NCBI GenBank assembly: GCA_014360755.1
Contig: JACIWX010000009.1
Location: 1 to 64,000, forward strand
Direction of reading: 5' to 3'
DNA length: 64,000 nt
From: Chloroflexota bacterium
GTDB taxonomy: Bacteria; Chloroflexota; Anaerolineae; UBA2200
Each line of letters begins with the position of its first letter. The stretch's first letter is position 1. Below the pieces are notes generated by a model that worked only from the letters and a program-made list of their open reading frames with translations, was not told the DNA's origin and made no database searches. A program made the translations under genes and the position numbers. Positions 24,944 to 34,861 of the stretch are shown one piece after another.

Positions 24944-27900
24944 ATGCGCCGATATATCCTGCTTCTCTTTGTCCTGCTTTCGCTGGGAACCCTGCTCACC
25001 GCCTGTGGTGCGCCCCAGCCTACACCCACCCCTGCTCCGACCTTCACGCCGTTGCCCCCGCAACCTCCCAAAGTCATCGCGCGCTCGCCGGAGCGGGGTC
25101 AGGAACACGACGTCAAAGCACCCATTGTCCTCACCTTCGACCAGCCCATGGACCCAGCCTCGGTGGAAAAAGCCTTTCGCATTACGCCACAGGTAAGCGG
25201 GACCTTCAAATGGGAAGGTACCAGGCTTTTCTTCACGCCCGCTGCGGAAGGCTTTGCCCGCGCTACCTCCTATCGTGTGACCTTGGAACCCACCGCGCGC
25301 AGTGCCGCTGGATTGCCCCTAGCCGATGCTTTCAGTTTCAAATTCAGCACCGTAGGCTACCTGGAAGTGGCAACGGTCCAGCCTGCTCCCGGTACAACGG
25401 GCGTGGCACCCGATGCGACCATTACCGTGATGTTCAACCGCCCGGTCGTGCCTCTGAGCGACATCCAGTCCCAAACCGGCTTTGCCCTGCGCCAACCGCT
25501 GCGCTTTGCCCCACCCATCAGCGGCGAGGGCAAATGGCTGAACACCTCCATCTACACTTTCCAGGCATCGCCAGGCTTTCTCCCAGGTACTACTTTTCAA
25601 GTGACGGTAGACCCAGACCGCCTGGCAGACCTCACCGAGGCTGTGATGCCTGAACCGTACACCTGGGAATTTACCACCGCCTTGCCCGAGGTATCCGCAG
25701 TGACCACCAGCGATCCAGAGGAATACATTGGCCTCTCCCCGACCATCAGCATCACTTTCAATATGCTCATGGATCACCCCTCGGTAGAGCAACGCTTTGC
25801 CCTGCAGCCAGCGAGTGGTGGGGCTTCTATCCCAGGCACCTTCACCTGGGACGGCAAGACGGTAGGCTTTACTCCCTCCACCCCGCTCCAGTTGGACACT
25901 GGATATGTCGTCGCTATCGCACCAGGCGCTCGTGCCAGTATCGGTGGTGAGGGCATGGCGCATGCCTTTGAATGGCGCTTTCGCACCATCCCCGCCCCGC
26001 GCATTGTGCGCACTTCGCCAGCCAACGGCGCCAAAGACGTCGAGCCCTACACCAGCCTGGAAGTAACTTTCAGCAGCCCCATCAACCGCGACTCGCTGCT
26101 GCCTAACCTGACCATTTTGCCCAAACCAACTGAGGTCTATACCTCCTGGTGGAATGCTGATACCCAACTGCACCTCTCCTTCGGCGCCAAGCCATCCACA
26201 ACCTATACCATCACTTTTGGCGCAGACCTGGAAGGGCGCTATGGGCACAAACTGGGGCAGTCTTATCGCATCACCTTCACCACCAAAGCCCTGCCCCCTG
26301 CGGTTTATTTCCCCATGGACCGTGTCGGCACCTACAATGCCTATACCACCACCGCCATCTATGTGCAACATGTCAATATATCCGAACTAGACCTGGCTTT
26401 GTACCGCTTGGACAGGGCTGACTTTATCCTCCTGAACAGCGGCGAATGGTGGAATCGCTGGGAGAAATATGCACCCAAGCCGGCAAACCTCATCCGCAAG
26501 TGGACGAAGAAGGTCGAGTCCGAACTCAACACCTATCAGGCAACGGTTGTCCCGCTCGCTGCCGATGGGGAGAGCCCGCTTTTGCCCGGATTCTACTATT
26601 TGGAAGTGCACGCCCCAGGCGTGCGCGAGCCAGCGCGCCACATGCTCGTTGTCTCCTACGCCAATGTCTTGCTCAAAGTAACGATGAAGGAAGCCTTGGT
26701 CTGGGTAACTGACTTGGACAGCGGCAAGCCTGTGTCCGGCTTGGATGTCGCGGTCTTCGGGCCTGAGGGGCAGGTCCTCGCTTCGGGCCGCACAGACAAG
26801 GATGGCGTCCTGTTCTCTGCGCTCACGCTGGACAAACCCATTGAACCCTGGAAACCCATCTTAGCCATCGTTGGCCCCGACGAAGCCCCCGCAGCCGTTT
26901 CCACCGATTGGTCAAGAGGCATCTCACCCTGGCAATTCAACATCCCTACCGAAGAGTACCTGGAGCCCTATCATGCCTACTTCTACACTGACCGCTCCAT
27001 CTATCGTCCGGGCCAGACTGTCTACTTTAAGGGCATCGTGCGCCGCGATGACGATGGCCGCTATAGCCTGCCCACAGACGTCAAGAGCATTTCCGTGGTC
27101 GTGTACGACGACGAAGGCAAAGAAATCTACCGTTCCGACCACACGCTGAACGACATGGGCACGCTGCACGGCGAATTCAAACTCGGCGACGAAGCCAGCC
27201 TGGGTTACTACTACCTCAACGCGCAACTGGGAGAGCAAACCTTTGGCACCAATTTCCAAGTAGCCGAGTACCGCAAGCCTGAGTTCGTCGTTACCGTAAC
27301 GCCCGATAGAGACGAGTATGTGCAGGGCGACCAAATCACGGTGGACATCGCCGCCAGCTATTACTTCGGAGGTCCCGTCGCCAATGCCAAGGTCACCTGG
27401 CGGTTGATGAGCCAGGATTACTACTTCAACTGGACGGGCAAGGAGCGCTATGACTTTACCGATGCCGACTACGAGTCCCGTGGAAAGCAGACCTTCTACG
27501 GCGAACTGCTCAGCGAAGGCAAGGGTATTACGAATAGCGACGGCCACCTCATCCTCAAGATCCCTGCGGATATCGCCACGCGCAAGAACAGCCAAGTCTT
27601 CACCATCGAAGCCTCGGTTACCGATCCGAGCAACCAGGAAGTCAGTGGCCGCAACAGCGCCATCGTGCACAAGGGCTTCTTCTACATCGGCTTGGCGCCA
27701 CTGGAATACATTGGCTCTGTTGGCCGTGAAAGCAAAATCAAAGCGATCACCGTGAACCCCAAGAGCGAACCGGTGGCCAATGTCCCGCTCACCGTGGTCT
27801 TCCTCGAACAGAAATGGTACAACGTGCAGACCCAAGCGGCAGATGGCCGCTTCTATTGGGAATGGAAGCTGGAGGAAACGCCCGTTTACACGACAACCGC

Positions 27901-30808
27901 GACCACAGATGCGGCAGGCACCGCCATTATTTCCTTCACACCGGAGAAAGGCGGCGCCTACCGCGTGCGCGCCTTTGCCCGTGACCAGCGCGAGAACGAA
28001 ATCCGCGCTTCCACGTATATCTGGATCAGCAGCAGCACCTTTATCCCCTGGCGGCAGGAGAACAACGACCGCATCGAACTGGTTACCGACAAGAAATCCT
28101 ATCGCCCAGGCGAGACGGCGCGCATCCTCATCCCTTCGCCCTTCCAGGGCAAGGTCCAAGCCCTGCTGACCGTCGAACGCGGGCACATCCTCAGCCATCG
28201 CCTGCTCACACTCAGCAGCAATAGCGAGCAGGTGGAGGTGCCTATCCTGTCCGAGTACGCTCCCAACGCCTATATCTCGGTGGTCATTGTCAAAGGCGTG
28301 GATGCCACCAATCCCGTGCCATCCTACCGCGTTGGTTATGTAAATCTAGACATCTCCACCGAAGAGAAAGAACTGAAGGTGCAGATTGTGCCCGACAAAA
28401 AGACGCCTTACCAACCCGCATCGAAGGCGACCTTTGAGGTTCTGGCTACGGATTACCGCGGGCGCGGCGTGGAAGCAGAACTGTCCCTGCAATTGGTGGA
28501 CCTGTCCGTCCTCGCCCTCACCGACAGCAGGCAGGGCACAATGCTGGACAGCTTTTACCGCAAGCGCGGCTTAGGCGTGCGCACCGGCAGCACCCTCGCC
28601 ATCTCCGTAGACCGCTACCGCCAACAGACGCAACCGCCCACCGGTAAGGGCGGCAGTGGCAGGGAAGCAGTCCTTGAGGATGCCATCCGCAAGCGCTTCC
28701 TTGATACAGCCTACTGGAACGCCGAGATCCGCACCGATGCCCAGGGCCGCGCCAAAGTAACGGTAGACCTGCCCGACAACCTCACCACCTGGCGCGCCAC
28801 CGCCAAAGCCGTTACTGCTGATACGCTCGTGGGCGATGGCAATATGGATATCGTCACCAGCAAAGACCTGCTCGTGCGCTCAGTCGCCCCGCGCTTCTTC
28901 GTCCTTGGCGACCAGGCTCAACTGGGCGCCGTGGTGCACAACAACACCGATCAGGCATTGGTTGTGGACGCCTCCCTAGAGGGCGAAGGCGTGGCTATCG
29001 AAAATGCCTCGCAGCGCATCCAGGTACCGGCGCATGCCATCCAAAGCCTTACCTGGCCAGTGCGGGTAACCGGCAGTAAGTCTGTTGTGCTCACCTGGCG
29101 CGTGGTCAGCGGCGGCTTGAGCGATGCCCTGCAATTGACCCTGCCTGTCTACCACTATAGCACTCCCGAAGTCGTCGCTACGGCTGGCCAAGTGCCCAGC
29201 GGAGAAGCCCGCGTGGAAACGGTGCTCCTGCCAGAGCGTCTAGACCCAAGCCAGGGCGAACTGACGATACAACTTGACCCATCCCTGGCAGCTGGCATGC
29301 GCGACGGCCTCACCTACCTGGAGACATATCCCTACGACTGCATCGAGCAGACGGTCAGCCGCTTCCTGCCCAATGTCATCACTTACCGCGCCTTGAAAAA
29401 ACTGGGCATGACCAATGCCGAACTGGAAGCCAAACTGCCACAATATGTCAGCCTTGGCTTGCAGCGCATCTACGCCTTGCAACATTATGACGGCGGGTGG
29501 GGCTGGTGGCTAGCCGATGACAGCAATCCCTTCATCTCTGCCTATGTCCTCTTGGGCATGAACGAAGCCGCCCGCGCTGGCTTTGCCGTGGACAGCCAAG
29601 TGATGGATCGTGCCGCCAAGTACCTGCTAGGCACCTTGGATTCTGCCCAGACCGAGCGCCAATATGGCCCCAATACACGTGCCTTTGTCCTCTATGTCCT
29701 GGCGGAATACGGCCAAGGCGATCTAGGCCGCACCATCGCCCTCTTCGATAAGCGGGCAACCTTAGCCAATTATGGCAAAGCCTACCTGCTCATGGCACTG
29801 CGTCTCTTGGAGCCAAAGGAGGAAAGCCGCGTCAAGACCTTGCTCAGCGAACTGACCAATGCTGCTATCCTGAGCGCCACCGGGGCGCACTGGGAGGAAG
29901 AGCAGGTAGACCACTGGACGATGAACACCGATACGCGCACCACTGCCATCGTGCTGGAAGCACTGCTGCGCGCTGACCCCGCCAACGCCCTCATCCCGAA
30001 CATAGTGCGCTGGCTGATGGCGGTGCGCCGAGAGGGCCATTGGGAGACCACGCAAGAAACCGCCTGGGCTATCATGGCTCTGACCGACTTTATGGCAACC
30101 ACCGGCGAACTGCAAGCCGACTACGACTACCAGGTCGTTGTGAACGGCAAGCGGCTTGGCCAAGGCACGGTCACTGCCCAAGATGTGGGCCAGACGCGCA
30201 AGTTGCTCGTGGCGGTGCGAGACCTGCTGCGCGAGGAGAGCAACCGCATTGTGCTGGAGAGGGCAGCACGCGCGCCCCAGACTGGGAAAGGGCAACTGTA
30301 CTACTCCCTCTACCTGCGCTACTTCTTGCCCGTGGAGGATGTAAAAGCGCTCAACCGCGGCGTCATCGTCTCCCGGCAGTACACGCTCCTGGACAAGCCG
30401 GATCAGCCCATCACCGCTGCCAAGGTTGGCGACGTCATCCGCGTCAAACTGACCATCATCGCTCCCAACAACCTGCACTATTTGGTCGTAGAAGACCCCC
30501 TGCCCGCTGGCTGCGAAGCGCTGGACATCAGTCTAAAGACCACCAGCGCTGTTTACCAAATGCCAACCCTCAAAGGTGAAGAGGAAGGCTGGTGGCACCC
30601 CTACTGGTGGTACTTCACCGAGAGCGAACTGCGCGATGAAAAGGTGGCCCTCTTCGCCACCTACCTGGATAAGGGCACTTACGAGTATACCTATCTCATC
30701 CGCGCCAGCATTCCCGGCCGCTTCTTGACCATGCCTGCCTTTGCCTACGAAATGTACTTCCCGGAGGTCTTTGGCCGCAGCGATGGCCTCGTATTCACCA
30801 TAGAATAG
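24944..30808 (+). CDS. Bacterial alpha-2-macroglobulin, lipoprotein
   Basis: 1954 residues. The lipoprotein signal peptide has lipobox LTAC (Cys21), followed by a TPTPAPTFTPLPPQPP linker. Four N-terminal Ig-like (Big_5/SbsA-type) domains span about 45-430, then macroglobulin-type beta domains. PDNLTTWRATAKAV near 1275 opens the A2M core, and the thioester motif is YDCIEQTVSRF with Cys1466 and Gln1469. The thioester domain GGWGWW follows, and the C-terminal receptor-like region has YLIRASIPGRF. Such proteins trap attacking proteases at the cell surface. The form is longer than Escherichia coli YfhM (about 1650) because of the extra Ig domains. A 15-bp hairpin follows the gene. Confidence 0.93.
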   Translation: MRRYILLLFVLLSLGTLLTACGAPQPTPTPAPTFTPLPPQPPKVIARSPERGQEHDVKAPIVLTFDQPMDPASVEKAFRITPQVSGTFKWEGTRLFFTPAAEGFARATSYRVTLEPTARSAAGLPLADAFSFKFSTVGYLEVATVQPAPGTTGVAPDATITVMFNRPVVPLSDIQSQTGFALRQPLRFAPPISGEGKWLNTSIYTFQASPGFLPGTTFQVTVDPDRLADLTEAVMPEPYTWEFTTALPEVSAVTTSDPEEYIGLSPTISITFNMLMDHPSVEQRFALQPASGGASIPGTFTWDGKTVGFTPSTPLQLDTGYVVAIAPGARASIGGEGMAHAFEWRFRTIPAPRIVRTSPANGAKDVEPYTSLEVTFSSPINRDSLLPNLTILPKPTEVYTSWWNADTQLHLSFGAKPSTTYTITFGADLEGRYGHKLGQSYRITFTTKALPPAVYFPMDRVGTYNAYTTTAIYVQHVNISELDLALYRLDRADFILLNSGEWWNRWEKYAPKPANLIRKWTKKVESELNTYQATVVPLAADGESPLLPGFYYLEVHAPGVREPARHMLVVSYANVLLKVTMKEALVWVTDLDSGKPVSGLDVAVFGPEGQVLASGRTDKDGVLFSALTLDKPIEPWKPILAIVGPDEAPAAVSTDWSRGISPWQFNIPTEEYLEPYHAYFYTDRSIYRPGQTVYFKGIVRRDDDGRYSLPTDVKSISVVVYDDEGKEIYRSDHTLNDMGTLHGEFKLGDEASLGYYYLNAQLGEQTFGTNFQVAEYRKPEFVVTVTPDRDEYVQGDQITVDIAASYYFGGPVANAKVTWRLMSQDYYFNWTGKERYDFTDADYESRGKQTFYGELLSEGKGITNSDGHLILKIPADIATRKNSQVFTIEASVTDPSNQEVSGRNSAIVHKGFFYIGLAPLEYIGSVGRESKIKAITVNPKSEPVANVPLTVVFLEQKWYNVQTQAADGRFYWEWKLEETPVYTTTATTDAAGTAIISFTPEKGGAYRVRAFARDQRENEIRASTYIWISSSTFIPWRQENNDRIELVTDKKSYRPGETARILIPSPFQGKVQALLTVERGHILSHRLLTLSSNSEQVEVPILSEYAPNAYISVVIVKGVDATNPVPSYRVGYVNLDISTEEKELKVQIVPDKKTPYQPASKATFEVLATDYRGRGVEAELSLQLVDLSVLALTDSRQGTMLDSFYRKRGLGVRTGSTLAISVDRYRQQTQPPTGKGGSGREAVLEDAIRKRFLDTAYWNAEIRTDAQGRAKVTVDLPDNLTTWRATAKAVTADTLVGDGNMDIVTSKDLLVRSVAPRFFVLGDQAQLGAVVHNNTDQALVVDASLEGEGVAIENASQRIQVPAHAIQSLTWPVRVTGSKSVVLTWRVVSGGLSDALQLTLPVYHYSTPEVVATAGQVPSGEARVETVLLPERLDPSQGELTIQLDPSLAAGMRDGLTYLETYPYDCIEQTVSRFLPNVITYRALKKLGMTNAELEAKLPQYVSLGLQRIYALQHYDGGWGWWLADDSNPFISAYVLLGMNEAARAGFAVDSQVMDRAAKYLLGTLDSAQTERQYGPNTRAFVLYVLAEYGQGDLGRTIALFDKRATLANYGKAYLLMALRLLEPKEESRVKTLLSELTNAAILSATGAHWEEEQVDHWTMNTDTRTTAIVLEALLRADPANALIPNIVRWLMAVRREGHWETTQETAWAIMALTDFMATTGELQADYDYQVVVNGKRLGQGTVTAQDVGQTRKLLVAVRDLLREESNRIVLERAARAPQTGKGQLYYSLYLRYFLPVEDVKALNRGVIVSRQYTLLDKPDQPITAAKVGDVIRVKLTIIAPNNLHYLVVEDPLPAGCEALDISLKTTSAVYQMPTLKGEEEGWWHPYWWYFTESELRDEKVALFATYLDKGTYEYTYLIRASIPGRFLTMPAFAYEMYFPEVFGRSDGLVFTIE

Positions 30809-30815
30809 GCTGACT

Positions 30816-30854
30816 CACAGAAACCAGGTTTCTCTCCAGAACCTGGTTTCTGTG
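30816..30854 (+). terminator. Strong hairpin after alpha-2-macroglobulin
   Basis: Perfect 15-bp inverted repeat CACAGAAACCAGGTT (30816-30830) / AACCTGGTTTCTGTG (30840-30854) with a 9-nt loop, 8 bp after the stop. No clear T-tract follows, so termination may be factor-assisted. Confidence 0.6.
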
Positions 30855-31370
30855 TATGCACAAGACAATGGTACAGTGGGGAGTCTCCCAGAATGACTGC
30901 TCAGTCGGCTTCAGCCGACTTGCCCGTTTCAGCCAGGGAATTGATTCCCTGGCGACATCTACGCCTGGGCTCCCATTCCCGGGCGAGGTGGTTTCCTGTG
31001 TCACCCTGAGGCGAAGCCGAAGGGCCTGCCCTGAGTACAACGAAGGGGTCTCATGGAACTGGAGGGAGATTCTTCGCCGCTACGCGGCTCAGAATGACAA
31101 TGGGAAAGCAGGCGGTCTCACGCTTCGCGTGGAAGCACGCCGGAGATGAAAATCCCCGGCTGAAGGTGTAAGCGCCCTGAGGGGGGCTGCAACCAATGTA
31201 GGGGCGAATCTCGTATTCGCCCTGTGCTTGGCGGACCATAGTCCACTGCAAGCATAGCCATTAACGAATGCCAATGCCTGCCACAGAGTGATTCGTTTAT
31301 TCGTTTTCCATTCGTTGATGGCTCTTGGGGCGAATCCTAGGACTCGCCCCTACAACGTGAAACGTTCGAA
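30855..31370. repeat. Composite repeat block
   Basis: In order: agtcggcttcagccgactt palindrome (about 30900), gccagggaattgattccctgg palindrome (30934-30955), the CCCTGAG...AATGAC unit (31001-31098), a ccggagatgaaaatccccgg variant, a gtaggggcgaatctcgtattc REP-like piece (31199), the AACGAAT palindrome (31258-31322), and ggggcgaatcctaggactcg (31327-31350). The same order of the first three recurs at 34965-35166, 55045-55180 and 60425-60592. No gene. Confidence 0.8.
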
Positions 31371-31399
31371 TTGACACCTTTACCCATTTGCGCTACCAT
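31371..31399 (+). promoter_or_regulatory. Promoter of the antitoxin-LVIVD unit
   Basis: TTGACA (31371-31376), 17-bp spacer, TACCAT (31394-31399). Confidence 0.55.
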
Positions 31400-31474
31400 T
31401 ATCCATGATAAGGCAGACTGACCAACAATTACAGGAAAATAGCACGAGCCGATAAGCAACTTTGAGAGGCACAG

Positions 31475-31684
31475 ATGAAAATGGAAATGATCCAAGAACA
31501 ATATATAGTTGATACAAAGGGGAAAAAACTAGGCGTGATTCTTTCTTTCGCTAGATACAAGCGATTGATGGAAGACCTGCATGATTTGGCGAAAGTAGCC
31601 GAGCGACGGAACGAGCAACCAGTCAGCCTGGAAGAAATGAAACGATACGTTCGACATCGGCGCGAGGTGTACCGTATGCTCTGA
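31475..31684 (+). CDS. Phd/YefM-like antitoxin, without toxin partner
   Basis: 69 residues reading EQYIVDTKGKKLGVILSF then ARYKRLMEDLHDLAKVAERR. This matches the small antitoxins usually encoded just before RelE-type toxins, which bind DNA through the N-terminal beta-sheet. GAGAGG lies 5 bp before the ATG. The next gene is a secreted repeat protein 35 bp downstream rather than a toxin, so this is an orphan that may survive as a regulator of the downstream gene or as a relic. Confidence 0.65.
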   Translation: MKMEMIQEQYIVDTKGKKLGVILSFARYKRLMEDLHDLAKVAERRNEQPVSLEEMKRYVRHRREVYRML

Positions 31685-31719
31685 GAAAATTGGCATCCTA
31701 GCTAGAAAGGACAGGAAAC

Positions 31720-33645
31720 ATGGATATCATCCATCCATCCAATGTACTTATCCGCCTAGTTTTGGCCATAGCAATTCTTGCCATCCTCTTCACACCCACT
31801 GCCTCCGCCCAGACCTCCGCGCACATCGTTGCCCAACTGGGTGGCGCCAGCTACGCCATCGCCGCCACGGATATGTTGCTGTGCGCGGGTGTAGGCCCTA
31901 ACTTGACCCTCTTCTCCCCATCAACCCCAACGCTGACCCCGCTGGGGAACCTGTACCTTGGCGGCATCGTGCGTGGCATTGCGGTTGTAGGGGATTACGC
32001 CTACGTAGCCGCCAGCGCCCAGGGCTTGCGCATCGTGTCCCTGACAAACCCTGCCGCACCGGCTCTCATCAGCGGCCGAGAAGAGCTTGGATCAGCCCAA
32101 TCCATAGCAGTCGCCAACGGCTATGCCTACGTCGGCGATGACAATGGCAATATCTATGTGCTGGACATCCATGACCCGACCAACCCCATCTTGCTGGGCT
32201 CTGTCTCCACTCCTGGCCAGGCACTTGACATCGAGATCGTGGATGATTACGCCTACGTCGCCGACGGGCGAAGCGGCCTCTACATCCTCTCGCTCGCCGA
32301 CCCCGCCCATCCACAGCAAACCACTGTCTATACACAGACAGCCGAAGCCCTGGATGTGGCCATCGCTCCGCCATTTGCCTACCTCGCTGCCGGCGAAGAG
32401 GGCCTCCAAATCCTCTCCTTGGCTGACCCTGCTCAGCCCACCTTGCTCGGTGCAACGCCCATCTCCATGGGTATTGCCAGTGGAGTAGCCATCGCACCAT
32501 TTGACTCAGCCATAGGTCCCACCCATGTTTACTTGGCAGCGCAAGAGGGCGGGCTGCGCGTTATTTCGGTGAGCACGTCAGGTGCTCCAGAGGAAATCGC
32601 GGCTTGCCCCACCCCAGGCTTGGCCACCGCCCTTGCCATCCACGGCAATCGAGTCTTCCTAGCTGACGGTGCCGGCGGCGTACACACCATGGATGTCGCC
32701 AACCCCCTCCAACCTACGCTTGCGAACACCTATTCCCTCCTAAGCGATGCCTGCGATGTCGCCCTCTATAACCGCTATGTTTTTGTTGCCAACGGGGCAG
32801 GAGGAGTACATGCCCTTTCCTATGCCAATGGCCAGCTCGCCCTATTGGATACATGGGATACCCCTGGCTATGCCGTCAGCCTGGCGCTGTCTTATCCCTA
32901 CCTCTACGTAGCGGATGAAGAGGGTGGGTTGCGTATCCTCTCTATCTCCGAACCCACCCAATTGCTTGAGGTGGGAGCCATCACCGGTCCCGGGATGGCG
33001 AGCGGCGTAGCCCTGCAGAATCACTATGCTTTTGTCGCTGCCGGTGAGGAAGGCGGCTTGTGGATCGCTTCCGTGTATAACCCGGCTGCCCCTTCGCTTG
33101 TCAACACCGTCTCCACACCCGGACAGGCAGTGGATGTGGCAGTAGCGGGCGAGTATGCCTATGTGGCAGATGGCGAATGGGGCTTGCGCGTCATCTATGT
33201 CGCCGACCCCACCGCCGCCCATGAAATCGGCGAACATTTTGACCCCCCGGGCTACGCCTCTGGCATCGCCCTCCAATCAAGTTATGCCTACCTTGCATCT
33301 GGTGAGGAGGACTTGTTCTCTATCCAGATTTCCAATCCCCTGCGGCCAGACATCGTGGGAGCGATTACTTTGCCCGGAAACGCTCTGAACCTCACCATCA
33401 ACGGTAATTACGCCTATATCGCCTCGGGAAAAGCGGGCTTGCAAATCGTTTCCACCCAGGATCCCACCCTGCCACCCGAAGCCCTGCTCCTCTCCGTACC
33501 TTTGCCCGGCATGGCGAGCAACGTGGCGATGGATGCCGTGCGTCATCTGGCTTTTGTCGCCGCCCGGGATGGCGGCCTGGTCGTAGTAAGGCTGGATTTG
33601 CCCATGCGCCTCTATCTGCCTATAATATGGAAAGGTCCCTTCTGA
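31720..33645 (+). CDS. Secreted LVIVD-repeat beta-propeller protein with YLPII tail
   Basis: 641 residues. Signal peptide of about 30 residues ending PTASAQ, then about twelve LVIVD-type repeats of some 43-50 residues. The pattern is YAYVADG-SGLYILSLADPAHP followed by a short exchange segment, with GYA/GIA starts. The last 17 residues are PMRLYLPIIWKGPF preceded by VVVRLDL. Such propellers are usually extracellular binding or adhesion scaffolds; ligand unknown. It is separated from the antitoxin by 35 bp and likely co-transcribed. Confidence 0.8.
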   Translation: MDIIHPSNVLIRLVLAIAILAILFTPTASAQTSAHIVAQLGGASYAIAATDMLLCAGVGPNLTLFSPSTPTLTPLGNLYLGGIVRGIAVVGDYAYVAASAQGLRIVSLTNPAAPALISGREELGSAQSIAVANGYAYVGDDNGNIYVLDIHDPTNPILLGSVSTPGQALDIEIVDDYAYVADGRSGLYILSLADPAHPQQTTVYTQTAEALDVAIAPPFAYLAAGEEGLQILSLADPAQPTLLGATPISMGIASGVAIAPFDSAIGPTHVYLAAQEGGLRVISVSTSGAPEEIAACPTPGLATALAIHGNRVFLADGAGGVHTMDVANPLQPTLANTYSLLSDACDVALYNRYVFVANGAGGVHALSYANGQLALLDTWDTPGYAVSLALSYPYLYVADEEGGLRILSISEPTQLLEVGAITGPGMASGVALQNHYAFVAAGEEGGLWIASVYNPAAPSLVNTVSTPGQAVDVAVAGEYAYVADGEWGLRVIYVADPTAAHEIGEHFDPPGYASGIALQSSYAYLASGEEDLFSIQISNPLRPDIVGAITLPGNALNLTINGNYAYIASGKAGLQIVSTQDPTLPPEALLLSVPLPGMASNVAMDAVRHLAFVAARDGGLVVVRLDLPMRLYLPIIWKGPF

Positions 33646-33710
33646 ACCCGAACTGAGCGCGACAATCCAATCCAATTCCTGGCCACGTTGGCCACAGTTA
33701 TAGTGAACTT

Positions 33711-34766
33711 ATGAAGGACAACAACCACGGATTTCATCAATACTCGCCCTTCCACCGCTTGGGCAGCACCCCACCGAGGCGCACTGTCGTCATCTTGCTA
33801 TTGCTGATAGGCACGTACCTGCTCATCCCCCGCCTGGCAGGCCTGGCTGAGACCCTAGAGTTAATCCCGCGGGCGAATGCACCGTACCTCTTGGCTGCCC
33901 TCGCCTTGCAAATTGTCAGCGTGCTGGCTGGCGCTTACCTCGTGCATCAGATGTTGCCCGCCTTTGGCACTGCGATGGATTTTGTGCGCGTCCTGCACGT
34001 GACCCAGGCATCGAGCTTTGCCAGCCTGTTCATCCCTTCGGCAGGACTGAGCAGCCTGGCGGTACGCACCCGTTACCTCGGTGAAAATGGCTGTAGCGTA
34101 GAGGGAACATTCTTCATTTTTGCCCTTGAAACGCTGGGGCAGGGCATCGCCATCTCGCTATGGGTGGCGTTGGCTCTATTTCAAGTGGCACTGAAAGGCG
34201 CAGATGCGCCATGGTGGATCGCCCTGCTGATGACCAGCGTCATGCTAGTAGGCATCGCTGCCCTAGCCATCCTACTGGCTCGCCCGCATAAGGGCGACTG
34301 GCGCTATCGCTTGCTCGCCCGCCTGAACGAGCTGCTCTCCCGCCGGGGACACTTCCCATTCCCATCCCCCGCATTGGAACAACGCCTAGGGGCTTTGCGC
34401 CAGGGTGCCCTGACGCTGAACGCCCAGCGGCGCTGGCATCTATTATTGGGCTGCATGGCACGAGCCCTGATGGACATGCTGTGCCTGCAAATGACACTCC
34501 TGGCTTTCGGACAACATCTATCCCTCCCCATCACCATCGTCAGTTATGGGCTTTCCGCTATCTTGGGCTTTCTCTCTACCTCGCCCGGTGGCTTGCTCGT
34601 CACAGAGGGCTCCTTGTCCGCCATCCTAGCCAACCGCGGGGTAGCACTTCCCGTGGCAGTCGCCGCAACGCTCACCTACCGCCTGATTGCCTTCTGGCTG
34701 CCCCGCCTGACCGGCCTCATCAGTTGGTACATCCTCCAGCGACAGAGCACTCGCCCGCTGTGGTAA
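33711..34766 (+). CDS. LPG_synthase_TM / flippase-like integral membrane protein
   Basis: 351 residues with about eight membrane segments. The family hallmark segment is FASLFIPSAGLSSLAVRTRY near residue 100, with SYGLSAILGFLSTSPGGLLV and TEGSL near 275. Relatives form the membrane half of lysyl-phosphatidylglycerol synthase MprF (flippase) or unlinked UPF0104 proteins. The catalytic synthase half is absent, so a lipid-handling role is inferred only. It follows the LVIVD gene by 65 bp. A hairpin lies 65 bp past the stop. Confidence 0.75.
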   Translation: MKDNNHGFHQYSPFHRLGSTPPRRTVVILLLLIGTYLLIPRLAGLAETLELIPRANAPYLLAALALQIVSVLAGAYLVHQMLPAFGTAMDFVRVLHVTQASSFASLFIPSAGLSSLAVRTRYLGENGCSVEGTFFIFALETLGQGIAISLWVALALFQVALKGADAPWWIALLMTSVMLVGIAALAILLARPHKGDWRYRLLARLNELLSRRGHFPFPSPALEQRLGALRQGALTLNAQRRWHLLLGCMARALMDMLCLQMTLLAFGQHLSLPITIVSYGLSAILGFLSTSPGGLLVTEGSLSAILANRGVALPVAVAATLTYRLIAFWLPRLTGLISWYILQRQSTRPLW

Positions 34767-34830
34767 CTGAACTCATGTATCAGATGAAAAATTTCCCCCT
34801 CTATTTTTGACCCTGAAGCGGGATGGATTA

Positions 34831-34861
34831 GACCTGACAGGCCTTGAAGACCTGTCAGGTC
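34831..34861 (+). terminator. Hairpin after flippase-like gene
   Basis: GACCTGACAGG (34831-34841) / CCTGTCAGGTC (34851-34861), 11-bp perfect stem and 9-nt loop. The half motif agacctgacaggtct recurs near 43857 and 60267. Confidence 0.5.

Noticed and set aside
26924-28198. 424-codon minus-strand frame
   Set aside because: Shadow of the alpha-2-macroglobulin gene caused by high GC codon usage.
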